From Exophiala sp. HKRS030 (taxonomy: Eukaryota > Ascomycota > Eurotiomycetes > Chaetothyriales > Herpotrichiellaceae): 64,000 bases of DNA. The translations under genes and the position numbers were made by a program. Positions 22,677-33,108 of the stretch are shown here, one piece after another. Numbering within the stretch: position 1 is the stretch's first letter; every line of letters starts with the position of its first letter. The DNA lies in NCBI GenBank assembly GCA_023897205.1, contig JAHWDD010000003.1, positions 4,653,665 to 4,717,664 of the forward strand, in the 5' to 3' direction. Under the pieces are notes generated by a model that worked only from the letters and a program-made list of their open reading frames with translations, had not been told where the DNA came from and did no database searches.

Positions 22677-22684
22677 GAACGCCC
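22677..22684. repeat. Right copy of 8-bp direct repeat GAACGCCC
   Basis: Identical to 21312-21319. If the outermost C/G base is counted as part of the element, the duplication would be the 6-mer AACGCC instead. Confidence 0.6.
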
Positions 22685-24360
22685 AACGAACGCCTGACAA
22701 AGCCAATGGTCTGACAGCAAGACTCGTCCAGATGCACCCAAGGTGTGCCCAACACCATTGGACATCCTGGCCCCTCTCAAAGGTGAGGTAGCAAGATTGC
22801 TCTGGGTCTCGTGATGGGTGATGTCAGGGCGGAGGGGGTTTTTCAGTCGGTGAAGTATGTAGCATCCGGAAAGGAGAGCACGACATTGTCGGACAGTACG
22901 AGTACACTGGAGCACAAACATTAATCTACATGTGCCGGTCGCGAATGAGCATCAATAACCCGGACCCCGAAGCTTGATTCATCAAGGACTTCGTGTTTAA
23001 AGTGGTTTAATTCTGGCCAGCCTTATGCCCAAGTCATGGTTCTTCTGAATTGTGCTCCCCAGGTCGTCGAGAAGGGCTTCAGAAGATGAGAAATGGAGGG
23101 GCAGTCGGCCCCTCTCGAAGGACATGATTTTAGGCATTGTGGCAAGGTGGAAAATCATGTGACGCGGGATGACTTGGGATGAGTATGGAGTAAGGAGGAC
23201 AAAGGGGATAGTGTGCTATGGCGCCATGGAACTCAGGGAACAAGACCGTTTGCAACATTTGCTAAGGCACTGGACCACATTTTCAGCGCGACGGTCGATT
23301 GTGGTAGCCACATTCAGTCATCACAACGGCCTGTGCATACAGATTCAGAAAACGGGAGGCCAGGACGCACTGGTCGGCTGCCACGATTGGTATCACTCCC
23401 GGAATTGGTTGGATGTGGTTTTGTTATCACTCACTTACCGAGATACCAAATGGCTCATTGGATGGCTGGATCGAAGCCTGACTCGAGCAAACCTTGGACA
23501 CTACGGGCTTGATGAATTTTTGAAGCTCTGGAGCAAACAAGTGGTAGACGATGATGTCCTCGGCATTCTGAATTATAAGCTACAGTAGCCCTCGACTTAG
23601 TTAGCGGAGCCAGTCCTGGAATCGTTGCGAACAAATGAGTCTCGTAGTTCTTAGGCTGAGCTCTGAGGACAAGTCGATGCAGGGTGCCGAAGCTAGATAT
23701 TGACTAGCAACAGTGACCTCTCGATTCCAGACAATCGGGTGTGTAAGGAACCGCATCTGGACGGTCGGCTCGAACGGTAGCTTCATCAACGCCGGCACTA
23801 AGAGAAATCTGGCAAAGAGTCAATCAAGATTGTGCTGAGCAGACCAACTTGACCGATCAGTATTTTCTCCGGTCGCTTGGCTGCAGGGCTTGACTTGGGG
23901 CGTCGCCGCATCACCATTGACTCGTTGGTCCTGAAGTTTCGTCTCCCGAGTGGTTACGGCACTTATCAATCAGATTCGCAACAGCCTGAAGTCTTTTTCA
24001 GGAGCCTTATCGTGATTTGTGTCGCTTAGCCCGGGCTACTGCGTGATGGAAACGTTTGGTTCGAGAAATGTCGGTATTCTCTCTTGTGTTTGGTCAGTCT
24101 CTTCCTCCACCAAGTTCGATTTACGTCCCGCTTCGCCAATGGAATTTCCGCTCTACTTCTGCTCCCTCGGCTTCGTACGAATTCCAAAATTCTTGGGGAA
24201 TGAGGAAAGCAGTGGTTACCCATCATTGCTACACACAAACTCTTGAGTCTTCTCAGACAAGGAACGGTCAATTTTGGATCTAATTGACAGTATGCGACAC
24301 AATCTTCTTGCGAAGCCTATCCCTCCGTAATCATAAATCCGACTTACAATGAAACTCGGC
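22685..24360. other. Unassigned accessory stretch right of the transposon
   Basis: Short ORFs only. The longest are a 139-codon plus-strand ORF at 23169-23588 and minus-strand ORFs at 24271-24026 and 23798-23601. None has a domain I recognise and I found no splice pattern that joins them convincingly. This may be the remains of one or more decayed genes. Confidence 0.35.
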
Positions 24361-24914
24361 TCAACCCGTTCGTCTAACAGATTCAAGGATTAAATACACA
24401 TCCGCCATTGCTGTTTGTCCGACTTCCTGGAAAACGTTGACACAGCGCGGTGGCAGGGTCTCAGAACGCAGGACAGATATGTCAGATTTTTGTTCGAAGC
24501 GACACATGAGATCGACAGCTTGAAACCATGTGATTGGGACCTTACTCACGAGTTCTAGATACGCAGAGCCTGTGCCTTGACATGATTGAAAGGTCAAAAG
24601 ACAACTGTGCCTGAACTTATTGCTTTGAGCCAACATCCTGTTGTCTACATCTGAGGTTTGCTCTGTAGAGACTCTGTACTCAAGAGTGCAGGTACACCCT
24701 GCCTACCAGTCTCGAATGGAAGTCGCGATGCCTTACTTGCGCCTTCCTCGGCACAACCGGCTGCGACTTGGTAGACGAAGTCCTGGTGCGCCTCGATGAC
24801 CTTACTAACGACAGTGGTAGCACCCTGCATGTTCATGTTCATGTTAATGCTCATGACGGGTCCATCGATGGACCAATTTTGGACATCATTCTGCGAAATT
24901 TGACCAAGCTTCAT
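24361..24914 (-). CDS. Possible two-exon gene fragment of unknown function
   Basis: On the minus strand an ORF from the ATG at 24914 (MKLGQISQNDVQNW, then a Met/Asn repeat MSINMNMNMQG) runs to EEGA, where a GTAAGG donor occurs. Removing 24741-24669, which ends in CTCTACAG, continues in phase into a second open stretch (TSDVDNRMLAQSNKFRHSCL ... YLILESVRRTG) that stops at 24361. The composition looks protein-like and the joint is in phase, but I recognise no family, and upstream exons may be missing. It could equally be the C-terminal part of a larger or decayed gene, given its place in the accessory patch. Confidence 0.3.
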
Positions 24915-25390
24915 GACAAAACATATCCAATGGTTTCCACAGATCAGGAGTCACCTTTTGCACCGAATGAGTATGTACAGTGGTGGCTTCACGGTCCTAC
25001 CGACGATGAACCCGACCAGCGGGCACACAAGCAGCGGAGACACGATGAACGACTTCATTCATCGACAGAGCATATTTCTGCAGACCTTAACACTTGCGAG
25101 ATAACTCACTCCCATATCCAAGGCAGAACTCCCAAGATCAGACACTGTGTCAGTCAGGCAAGTCCAGGTCAGTGCATTCCCTGGCGTCGACTCGAGAATT
25201 GCCACAGGTCGTACTCCTGACCCATCACAAATAGAGTATCAAACACTCCCTTATTGACCTCAGACCATTAGGTAGCTCTAGGACTCATCAGAATGCACAC
25301 TACAACGATGGGTCTCACAATAAAGACACGATCAATAGGGCAAAGCCAAAAGCCCCTAACAAACCTCTTCTCTCCTTCGCGCGAAATGCA
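24915..25390. other. Region between the minus-strand fragment and the 590-codon ORF
   Basis: Plus-strand ORFs at 24768-25220 overlap the minus-strand fragment and look spurious. The frame of the next gene is open back to about 25235 (DGSHNKDTINRAKPKAPNK) without an ATG, so a 5' exon probably lies in this stretch, but I could not fix its splice sites. Confidence 0.4.
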
Positions 25391-27163
25391 TTGTCGAGTA
25401 CGTCGGATCCTCGGAGCTCGCAGCATCAAAAGGACGTCAATGCACCCTCAGATCATGCGCCCATCGATCCCAGCCTCAAGTATGCTCGTAAAGCAAGGCA
25501 TCCAACCAAACCTGACAGATATGAATACAAAGAGATGGAAATAAAGAGGACTACGAAACTTGACTCAAAAAGAAGGAATCGGAAGAGGTCGGCAACAAAA
25601 TTGAATGAAAATTTCGATGCCCCAAATATACAGACTGAAAGATTGACGTTAAAGTCGTCGAAGGGTCCAGGCCTTTTCAATAAAGGCAAAGCATCGGCCG
25701 GGATTGATTGTAAGGATCTGCCAGACCTGACCTTTTCTGAGATGAAATTCCTGAGCAGGAAAATGGACCAGAAACATACCCAGGACACGCGAAACGAGAA
25801 ACGAAGCTCTAGTAGAAGGACAAAGCCATACGCTGTAGAAGACATCTCAGCATTCTTCTCCAACCATGCAAACAACGGCCCCAAGAGTCAATTGAGACAT
25901 ACGAGCAAGCAGCCTAAGACGACGATGGATATTGAAAGAGAAGGCGAAGAAATGTCTCACATTGAACCGACGGGGAGTCACTGTTCGTGGCAACAATCGC
26001 AACCTAAGTCTCCGAGGCCACTAGAACCAGACTGCCCGCGATCGTGGTTAATCTCTCCTTCAAGACGACCTTCAGGCTCTATGAGAACGACTGCACCACA
26101 TATGCTTGATGGTAATGTTTCGAGGCTTAGCCCTATCTTGACTCCTGTGAAGTCAACCACAGTTCATCCGATGAGCTCTGCTAGCAATCAAAGAGCCAGG
26201 GAGTATGCAAATCATGCTCTTTTTGGTGATATTCAAACCTTTGTCCAACCCAAGAAAAGCTATGTGACATTGGAAGATTTAAAATTACTCTGGAAGCAGC
26301 GAGAAGCGGATCAACTGTCGACAGGCCTGGCTAACACTAACCAGACAAGTGGAGACGCACAATCGAGAAATGATATCGGTCCACAAACTACAGCAAAATT
26401 GACCCAAACCGATTACAGTGCTGTGACAGGTAGACTTGATTCTGCATGTACGAAACGAGATGATGTGCAGGAGTGGAATCGATACACACATGTTACATGC
26501 GCTCAAGAAATCCAGCCAATGCAAGTAAAATCGTCCCACCCGTCACCTGACATCAACGCCTTACTTTCATATGCGCCCTCTGGCAGTATACGAGCATCAT
26601 ACAGGGACGGACAACCCGCCCAGAGCCCTTCGGCTATTTCAGATTGGCCTATCGGGAAGCACCCATATGGGATACGGCCGGTGTGGCATGATGTGTATCC
26701 TCCATATACAGATCCAACCCAGATGCAAGGTGAATCAATATCTCTGGAAGGTTTTCATGACCATACGCAGAAAAATATTCTGGACATAAGAACAATCAGA
26801 GGTGGTCAAACTCCGGAGGACGGGTTAGACCCCTTTGATAGACGATTACTTTGTACGGACGATGGGCGTGAAAAGCCACAAATGGTAACTGAGCATCATC
26901 TTCCGCGGGACAACGGAAGTGATTTGTTCAATATGGATAAGATTGACGAGAGCCGAGTATCCTTTGACAATACGATGCAGAATACTTTCCGGTATGCTGA
27001 TGTGATGGACAATCATTCCAACGATCAAAGGGCTCACAAGTTTCCAACAAGACAACACTGGGACTATAGAAGGGGTGGATCTGTATTCATAAACACTTCA
27101 GATGCATTGATACAGTCTTTTGATAGACCTTTTACAGGGTTTAATAGGAAACCTGTCCTCTAA
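25391..27163 (+). CDS. Unrecognised large hydrophilic protein, 590-codon ORF, 5' end unresolved
   Basis: I do not recognise this gene. It is one uninterrupted frame of 590 codons, far longer than chance in this sequence. The protein is hydrophilic and rich in Ser, Lys, Arg, Gln and Asp, with no membrane span or signal peptide. Blocks that look structured or conserved: YARKARHPTKPDRYEYK near the start, ERLTLKSSKGPGLFNKGKAS, LPDLTFSEMKFLSRKMD (~residues 115-131), EDISAFFSNHA, and REYANHALFGDIQTF followed by YVTLEDLKLLWKQRE mid-protein. The rest is low in order. The frame is open upstream to ~25235 with no ATG; the first in-frame ATG is at 25535, so either translation starts there or a spliced 5' exon exists. 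The many basic stretches would fit a nuclear or DNA-associated role, but that is a guess. Confidence 0.65.
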   Translation: MSSTSDPRSSQHQKDVNAPSDHAPIDPSLKYARKARHPTKPDRYEYKEMEIKRTTKLDSKRRNRKRSATKLNENFDAPNIQTERLTLKSSKGPGLFNKGKASAGIDCKDLPDLTFSEMKFLSRKMDQKHTQDTRNEKRSSSRRTKPYAVEDISAFFSNHANNGPKSQLRHTSKQPKTTMDIEREGEEMSHIEPTGSHCSWQQSQPKSPRPLEPDCPRSWLISPSRRPSGSMRTTAPHMLDGNVSRLSPILTPVKSTTVHPMSSASNQRAREYANHALFGDIQTFVQPKKSYVTLEDLKLLWKQREADQLSTGLANTNQTSGDAQSRNDIGPQTTAKLTQTDYSAVTGRLDSACTKRDDVQEWNRYTHVTCAQEIQPMQVKSSHPSPDINALLSYAPSGSIRASYRDGQPAQSPSAISDWPIGKHPYGIRPVWHDVYPPYTDPTQMQGESISLEGFHDHTQKNILDIRTIRGGQTPEDGLDPFDRRLLCTDDGREKPQMVTEHHLPRDNGSDLFNMDKIDESRVSFDNTMQNTFRYADVMDNHSNDQRAHKFPTRQHWDYRRGGSVFINTSDALIQSFDRPFTGFNRKPVL

Positions 27164-28290
27164 TGATCAATAGGGAATTTGGCAACCAGGGAAGCATTGA
27201 GCCTTGTATGGACTAGGCTTCGGTGCACGACTAGTCAACGAACCAATTCATTCTCCGAGATAAATCATAACCCTAGCAAACCATATTCAAAGAAGCATTC
27301 AAACTCTAGTACAGCCGTGCATCATATCTATAAAAAAAGTATCTAATCAACCTCTGCGTGCCCGATGTAGACAAGACACCACACTCAGTATGTCTCAACT
27401 TGCAGCCTGTTGTACATACATACGTACATACGTACATACATACATACATCATAGGCAAGCCCTGTTCACTCCCAGGCAAGAAGAGGTTGCACGTCGTGTA
27501 ATCATCAATAACGCCGCCGCCGCCGCCGCCGTCCGCTGCCTCCAAGGGCAATGCAATCTCGTATACTCCGTAGACCAGACCGACCGATATCGAATCAACA
27601 TCCCGTCCCGTCTCGTCTCGTCTCGTCCGGTCCGTAGCGCACCGTTCGGCATCATCGTAGCCTGGTATTTTTGTCCTTGTCCTTCTTGTTGTCATCGTCG
27701 GCATCGTCGTCGTCGACATCATCCATCGATAGATCCCCCTTTGTCTGCCTGGCCATCTGGCACAACCATTCGGTGTGGCGCAGAATGCCATAGTATACAC
27801 ACAGCGCGTTGACGAGCATATGTCAAAGATCAGACGACCGGCTTTTGCGACGACGAAGACGAAGATGGGAAGACGGGAAGACGGGGCTAAGAGTGGTTTC
27901 TCCCACGGGGATAGTATATCGTATGGATAGCGTCTGCTTCCTTTCGTGCTGAATGTTAAGAACTAAGTGGTAGTGTTCTCATTATCCTCACACCTTTCGT
28001 CTTTCGTCTTTCATCTTTCGTCTTTCGTCTTTCGTCTTTCGTCTTTCGTCTTTCGTCTTTCGTCTTTCGTCTTTCGTCTTTCGTCTTTCGTCTTTCTAAT
28101 ATACCTCCTTTCCCCCTTACCTTCCCTAGGGAATGGGGGTGTCTCTTTGTCTTACTTGGCTCTCACGCTCACGCTCACGCTCACGACTTCGTTCCATCGT
28201 TCCATCGTTCCATCGCTTCCCACCAGCTCCGTTCCGCACACTCGATAGCCCAACTCCAACTCCCAATTCCCTCTGTCTGTCAACACATGA
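27164..28290. other. Repeat-rich convergent intergenic
   Basis: Between the ends of the unknown gene and the acyltransferase. Contains (CATA/CGTA)n at ~27415-27450, a GCC run at ~27513-27530, GTCTC repeats at ~27603-27630, the long heptamer satellite at 27994-28096, CTCACG repeats near 28160-28185 and a TTCCATCG triplet at 28194-28217. The 164-codon minus-strand and 140-codon plus-strand ORFs here exist only because the repeats lack stops. One TACTCCGTA copy lies at 27564. Confidence 0.5.
27994..28096. repeat. Heptanucleotide satellite (CTTTCGT)n, about 15 copies
   Basis: About 103 bases of the 7-mer CTTTCGT repeat head to tail with one variant copy (CTTTCAT). It is a long pyrimidine tract on the plus strand downstream of both flanking genes. 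Confidence 0.95.
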
Positions 28291-29759
28291 TCAATGCCAC
28301 TGTACAAACAACCTATTCTGAGCCCACCTGGCGACCTTGACAACCCTGACATCGACCCTGGCGAAATAATCCGAGACGGCAAAAATCAACAGGAAACACA
28401 CCACCACACCAGGGAAATGCGCCACGTACCCATTACCCCAGTACCGGTCACGTAGGGGGACCAGATACCGGTAATACACACTGTACGTGGTGGGGATGTG
28501 GGTGACGTAAATACCGAAGGACAGGTCGCCGAGATATTGGCTCCAGCGCGTGTTGAGCGGGCGTTGTAACGAAGGGTAGAATTCCAGCGCGTAGCATACC
28601 ATGAACGCGCCGGGCCCAAGCCAGAACATGTGTCGGCCTGATTTGTCCCACCAGTATGGTTCCCAGCTTTTCAGGTATTTCCATGGGAATGGGCCCCAGA
28701 TCCCCAGATCTGTGCGGTCGGGTTGACCTAGCAGGATTATGCCGATCAGGAGCAGCGTGATCAGGCCGACTTTGTTGAGGAATGTGGGTTTGGTGGTGCG
28801 GCCCGAGGGGTGGGCTGGAGTTGTTGTGATGGTGGTCGCAGCGGAGGTTGAGGATGATGGGTTGGAGGATTGTTGTTGTGGTTGTTGGCATGGAATTGAA
28901 GTCATCCAGCGCTCGGGGTGACGAGAGAGTGAGAGATCAGCGATGAAGAGTCCGGCCATGAATTCTGAAATGTAGCATGCCTGCCAGATGTAGCATAGGA
29001 CAATGATGATCCACATGGAGATCATGCGTGCGCGCGTCGAGAGTTTACATGCGCCGACACAGAAGGCAAACAAGGCAATACTCCCCTGTACTCAACGGGG
29101 ATGGACCATAACACGCCGAGATAGCTGGAGTCGAAGACACCTGGGTTGACCCAGCCGCGGATATCGCCGAATGGGTTACAGAAATTGACCACGTCGCCGG
29201 CAAAATCGACTAGTTGCAGCCATAGCGTCGGCTTGTACATGTCTTGGTGCATACCCCTGTAGACACGCAGACGCACGAGAATCATAGCGTACACCATGGC
29301 ACACACCGACGAGCCGTACAATCGGATATAGCGACGGAACGTTGACGAGGCCAGCGCATTGAGCAATTTCTCTGACTCTTGTCTGCGGATGAGCATCAAC
29401 ATTCGACATCCCAGTGCATAGCCTGAAATGACGAAGAAAATGGCCACCATGCCGGCGCCGTTGAACATGACGCTGATGAACGGTTGCCTTCGCCATGTCG
29501 GCACGTCGGCGTTGAAGATATGTGCGATAAACACGGCCAGTGCTGCATATCCGCGTAGCGCGTCGAGGTATGAGGTTGGTCCGATCTTGCGGTGTTTGAT
29601 GCCTCCTGGTTGAGCGAATCGAGGTAATGCCGCTATCGCCCGAGCCTTTAGTCGGTCTCTTCGAGACACGTATTTTTCTGATGTCAATGTCCAAGACTCC
29701 ATCGATTCGCCGTTGTGTTCGCTTGTATTTTGACTCACGAGAGGCACGTACGTTGCCAT
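28291..29759 (-). CDS. Acyltransferase-3 family membrane protein; apparent 1-nt frameshift
   Basis: Multi-span O-acyltransferase of the Acyl_transf_3 type (related to OafA/NodX and plant-like fungal acyltransferases); transfers acyl groups to sugars or lipids, substrate unknown. The N-terminal part holds the signature TSYLDALRGYAALAVFIAHI (residues ~50) and FFVISGYALGCRM; later come GVLWSIPVEYRG, YLGDLSFGIYVTHIP and VVVCFLLIFAVSDYFARV. The first reading frame ends after EYRG and the next frame takes up with SIALFAFCVGACKL; adding one G in the run at 29083-29086 joins them and gives 489 aa. No intron fits. A Ser/Thr/Gln-rich loop lies mid-protein. The start is taken at MATYVPLVSQN because the upstream in-frame extension looks like leader. 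It is probably intact in the organism. Confidence 0.82.
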
Positions 29760-31531
29760 GAGATAAGGGGGGTTAGGTGGCAGATGGGTACGCGTTGTCC
29801 AACGCCAGTCGCGAGAACAGAGGGACGGGGCTAGAAATCGAGACTGCCGCTCGACCCGGAGGAAGGTGATGGGGCAGCCAGGCAAATCAGAAGAACAAAA
29901 GCTCCAGCAACGAGAGATCAGAGAGGAGAAAGACAGGGGGTTATCCTTACATATGCCAGACCTCGAACTGCTGGGGAAAGAAAGAGTGGAAGAAGAAGAA
30001 CACAGTTCACCAGTATGAAGCGTAGGATCCAGGAGCGACCGTTCCTCCAAATGAATCAGGGGTCTGAGTTCGTTTACCAAGGAACAATGATAGCAGGTCG
30101 TGCAGGTCCAGATTTGAATCTGTCACTTAGCCGTCAACCGCTTCAGCTGGCAGAGGAAACCTTTTGCGGCAGGCCTCGTGGGCCATGCACAGAGAAGAGA
30201 CGCACAGTCTGTACACAAGCACGCACGCGTATGTCAAAGCGCATCATGAATAGACAGCTGTGCCTGACGAACGATGAAGAAATCATCTTGGCGTCTTGGG
30301 CAAGTGGAAGCCTCGCATAAAGGCAATCCCTCGACCGTCTGCGTCTGGCATATGTACATCTGAGATGATAGTAGCAGCGACAAGGACGAGTGACCGGGCA
30401 GACCCTTTCAAGATCCTCTCCCCTTGTCAGAAACAGGCTGAAAGTGATTTCAAGGACTGAAGATTGATCGCCATGGGGTTACCCAGTCTGGAACTGTCAA
30501 AAGTTGACGACAGAAGCTCGCCGAGACTGGATCCAAGGATGTGGCGGTTGTGGACGGGACGGCAAGACAAATGGTTCTCGAGCTGCGAGTTCGTCGAGAT
30601 TTTCGACGAATTCCGAGTGCATTTGCATTACCTGCATGACGCAGCACAAGTGCTGGATGGCGAATGTGGTTGATGAAAGAAATCAAGACAAATAGAATGA
30701 AGACAAAGGAGGAATCCAGAATACGATGCAGACGGAGTACATTTGAGGCACGGAACGAAGGCCACCAAGTGAAAACGAAACAAGGCAGATTGCAAAAGCC
30801 GACGTGCGATGAAGATGCACCAAGTATAACTGGATTTGGAAATACTGCCTTCCTTTTAGAGTTAATGCGCGACATTCTTCACGCCAAGGCTGCACTCGAC
30901 ATGCAAATTTTGAAAGTTCGGTTGCTTTTTGAGCGGCATCACGTGCGAGTGCCACCAAATACCCTAAATTAAAGACATGGGGCAATGGCACCCGTTAGGC
31001 ACCCGTCAGTTTGATCTACATTTTGATCCAGGGGCTTGCAGGTACTTTTGACAGCGACTTCTGACTTCATGGATTGGATTAGGGTTGACCGTCATCGTCG
31101 ATCGCGATCGTCGAGCATAGATGTCCCGTCTCGGGTTTTCTGGTGGGAAATCTCCTGTGGTTGTTGGGATTTACTAAAACTAGGATTTCGACATCTACCG
31201 TTCTAACGTTCCTTATCTGAGACTCTGGTTGTGTATCCAGGATCAAGTCGAAGAACGTGATCAATCTTTAGATAAGTGAATGAAAATCTAACGACTGGTG
31301 ATAAGGTGAGGTGATGGAAAAGCAGCAGATGCACATTCCTGCTGGGACTCGAAAACCACGTCAAATATTCCCTCGATTCTCCGTGTTCTGCGAACATGAT
31401 AATAACACAAGTCCAAAAGTGGCCCTTCGCTAATACAAAGAGATTCGTCAAACAACAGACAGACAGACACAAAAACAACTTGGACAAAAGCCCGATGGCT
31501 GGAACACTATGGGTAGCATGCAACCAACTGG
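29760..31531. other. Intergenic between acyltransferase start and formamidase end
   Basis: Both neighbours are on the minus strand, so this is the acyltransferase promoter plus the 3' end of the formamidase. ORFs of up to 141 codons (30450-30875, minus) and 101-102 codons overlap on both strands with no domain I know. A CACGTG occurs near 30941. Confidence 0.4.
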
Positions 31532-33108
31532 TTACAGCGCCCGCATGACCCCGACAGCCCTGCGGATGGCTTTTGCCAGCATTGTGCCCTCCCTCCATAT
31601 ATCGTTGTGCAAGCCCTTGACCTCGATAAAGTCGAATTTGATGCGTCGTTGTCGTTCCGAATCATTACCAATATCCTTCCCGGCTCCCCTCTCGGCAAAG
31701 ACAGCCTCAACCGCCTCAACCTGCTTCCAATCCACCAAGCCGTCGTCCCGTGAGTGGGCGACGATTAAAGCCCGTTGCTTCGCATTCGCATCACCACCTC
31801 TGCGGGCCCAGATATTCTCAAAGTCATCCAAAGAATACCTCGTCGGGCTCGCGAGATCGACGTCCTCTGGCCGCCGGATCGCATTGCTGGTCAACCCTTC
31901 ATATCCATTATTCGGATTCGAAGCATGCAGGAGTGCAAAGTCATAGATGCCCGACACGGCGAGAACTGCTAGTGGCGGTTCGATCTTGGGCATTTGCATT
32001 TGCACTTGCACCGAAGATTCAGCCGTGAAGCTCTTCTCTGCCGCCAGAGTGCTCAGCAGAGCCATGGTAGCACCGACGCTGTGGCCGACGAGGAGATAGC
32101 GGTCGCCAAAGCCGTATTTGGACTGCAGATGAGCGATGGCCGTGAGCACGTCGTGGATGTGTTCCGGCCACTGTGCGTTTCGGAGTTCATACTCGGGCGT
32201 CTTGGGCCCTTGAGGCGATTTTTCGGGTCGTGGGCTTAGACGGTAATTGATACTTGCGTAGCCTGCGATGTATGGAGAGATATCATCTCCATCGTCGCTG
32301 TGTTTGCTCAGATGTGCAAGATGCAGGCCGTGTCTCGGGTGTTTGATCAATTGGGCCAGCGCCGGGTGGAAACTCGCTGCGGTGACGCTGTCATCGCGGA
32401 AATAGCCTCCATGGATGTATAAGATCCAGAATTTGGGCGCGTCGGCGGTGTGTGGCTTTGTTGCTGGAGGCGAGGTGCTCGCGTGTTGAGGAATGTATAT
32501 TTCGTACGATTGCCAGATGTTGTCTGAGGCGTATTGATGGCGAGTGATGTCTCGGGTCAGTGGATCGGATGATGAGGATGAAGGTGATGAGTTTCGACTG
32601 TGAGAAATGTCTTCTTTGACATGATGAAGTGCTGCGCTCAGATTTGGCGCCATGTCATCATCTGTCGACGAACCGGATTGTTGTTGCTGTCTTCGTCGTC
32701 CAGCAGGGTCGAATCTATTGGGCACAGGCGAATGCTTTTGATATGAGGGCCCGTGATGGTGGTATTGGTGTTGAGGCTCTTTCTCTCGTGGTGATAGATA
32801 GGCTGGACCAGTGTATTTTTGCTCAGATGCCTGGATTGCTAGACATTGGATTGTTAGCTATGTACCTATGTTCACATTCTCAGTGTTTCCTCTCGTGTTG
32901 ATCAGACCATCCGAAGCGCGGGGAGAGGCTCGAGATGTGAAACACATGTATTTGTAGAAGAAGCATGTCACCAGCGCATTCCACACGGTTGACAGCAGGA
33001 TATGACATGTGCAGATCAAAGTTGGTCGATTTGGTTCCAGAGTATTCTTGATAGATCAGCAACACAGTACATACCTTGATCTTGCATATAGCGAATGATT
33101 CTCTTCAT
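31532..33108 (-). CDS. Alpha/beta hydrolase, kynurenine formamidase-like (BNA7 type)
   Basis: Hydrolyses N-formylkynurenine to kynurenine and formate in tryptophan breakdown and NAD synthesis, if the family call is right. Exons: 33108-33075 and 32838-31532; intron 236 nt with branch site GCTAAC and acceptor TCTAG; 446 aa. Motifs in order: IHGGYFRDDS (oxyanion HGG), ASINYRLSPRPE, LVGHSVGATMAL (nucleophile Ser), VAHSRDDGLVDWKQ (Asp) and KGLHNDIWREG (His). It is longer than usual (about 300-330 aa) because of a Ser-, Gln- and His-rich N-terminus (residues ~1-95). If the short first exon is wrong, translation would start at the Met at 32653 and give 373 aa. A different ester substrate cannot be excluded. 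Confidence 0.78.

Noticed and set aside
20914..25390. A new mobile or defence system around the transposon
   Set aside because: Apart from the single decayed mariner there is no integrase, helicase, nuclease, NLR or HET-type gene to support one.
27306..27812. 164-codon minus and 140-codon plus ORFs
   Set aside because: Both are produced by simple repeats (CATA, GCC, GTCTC) that lack stops; the peptides are low-complexity (MYVCMYVCTYVC).
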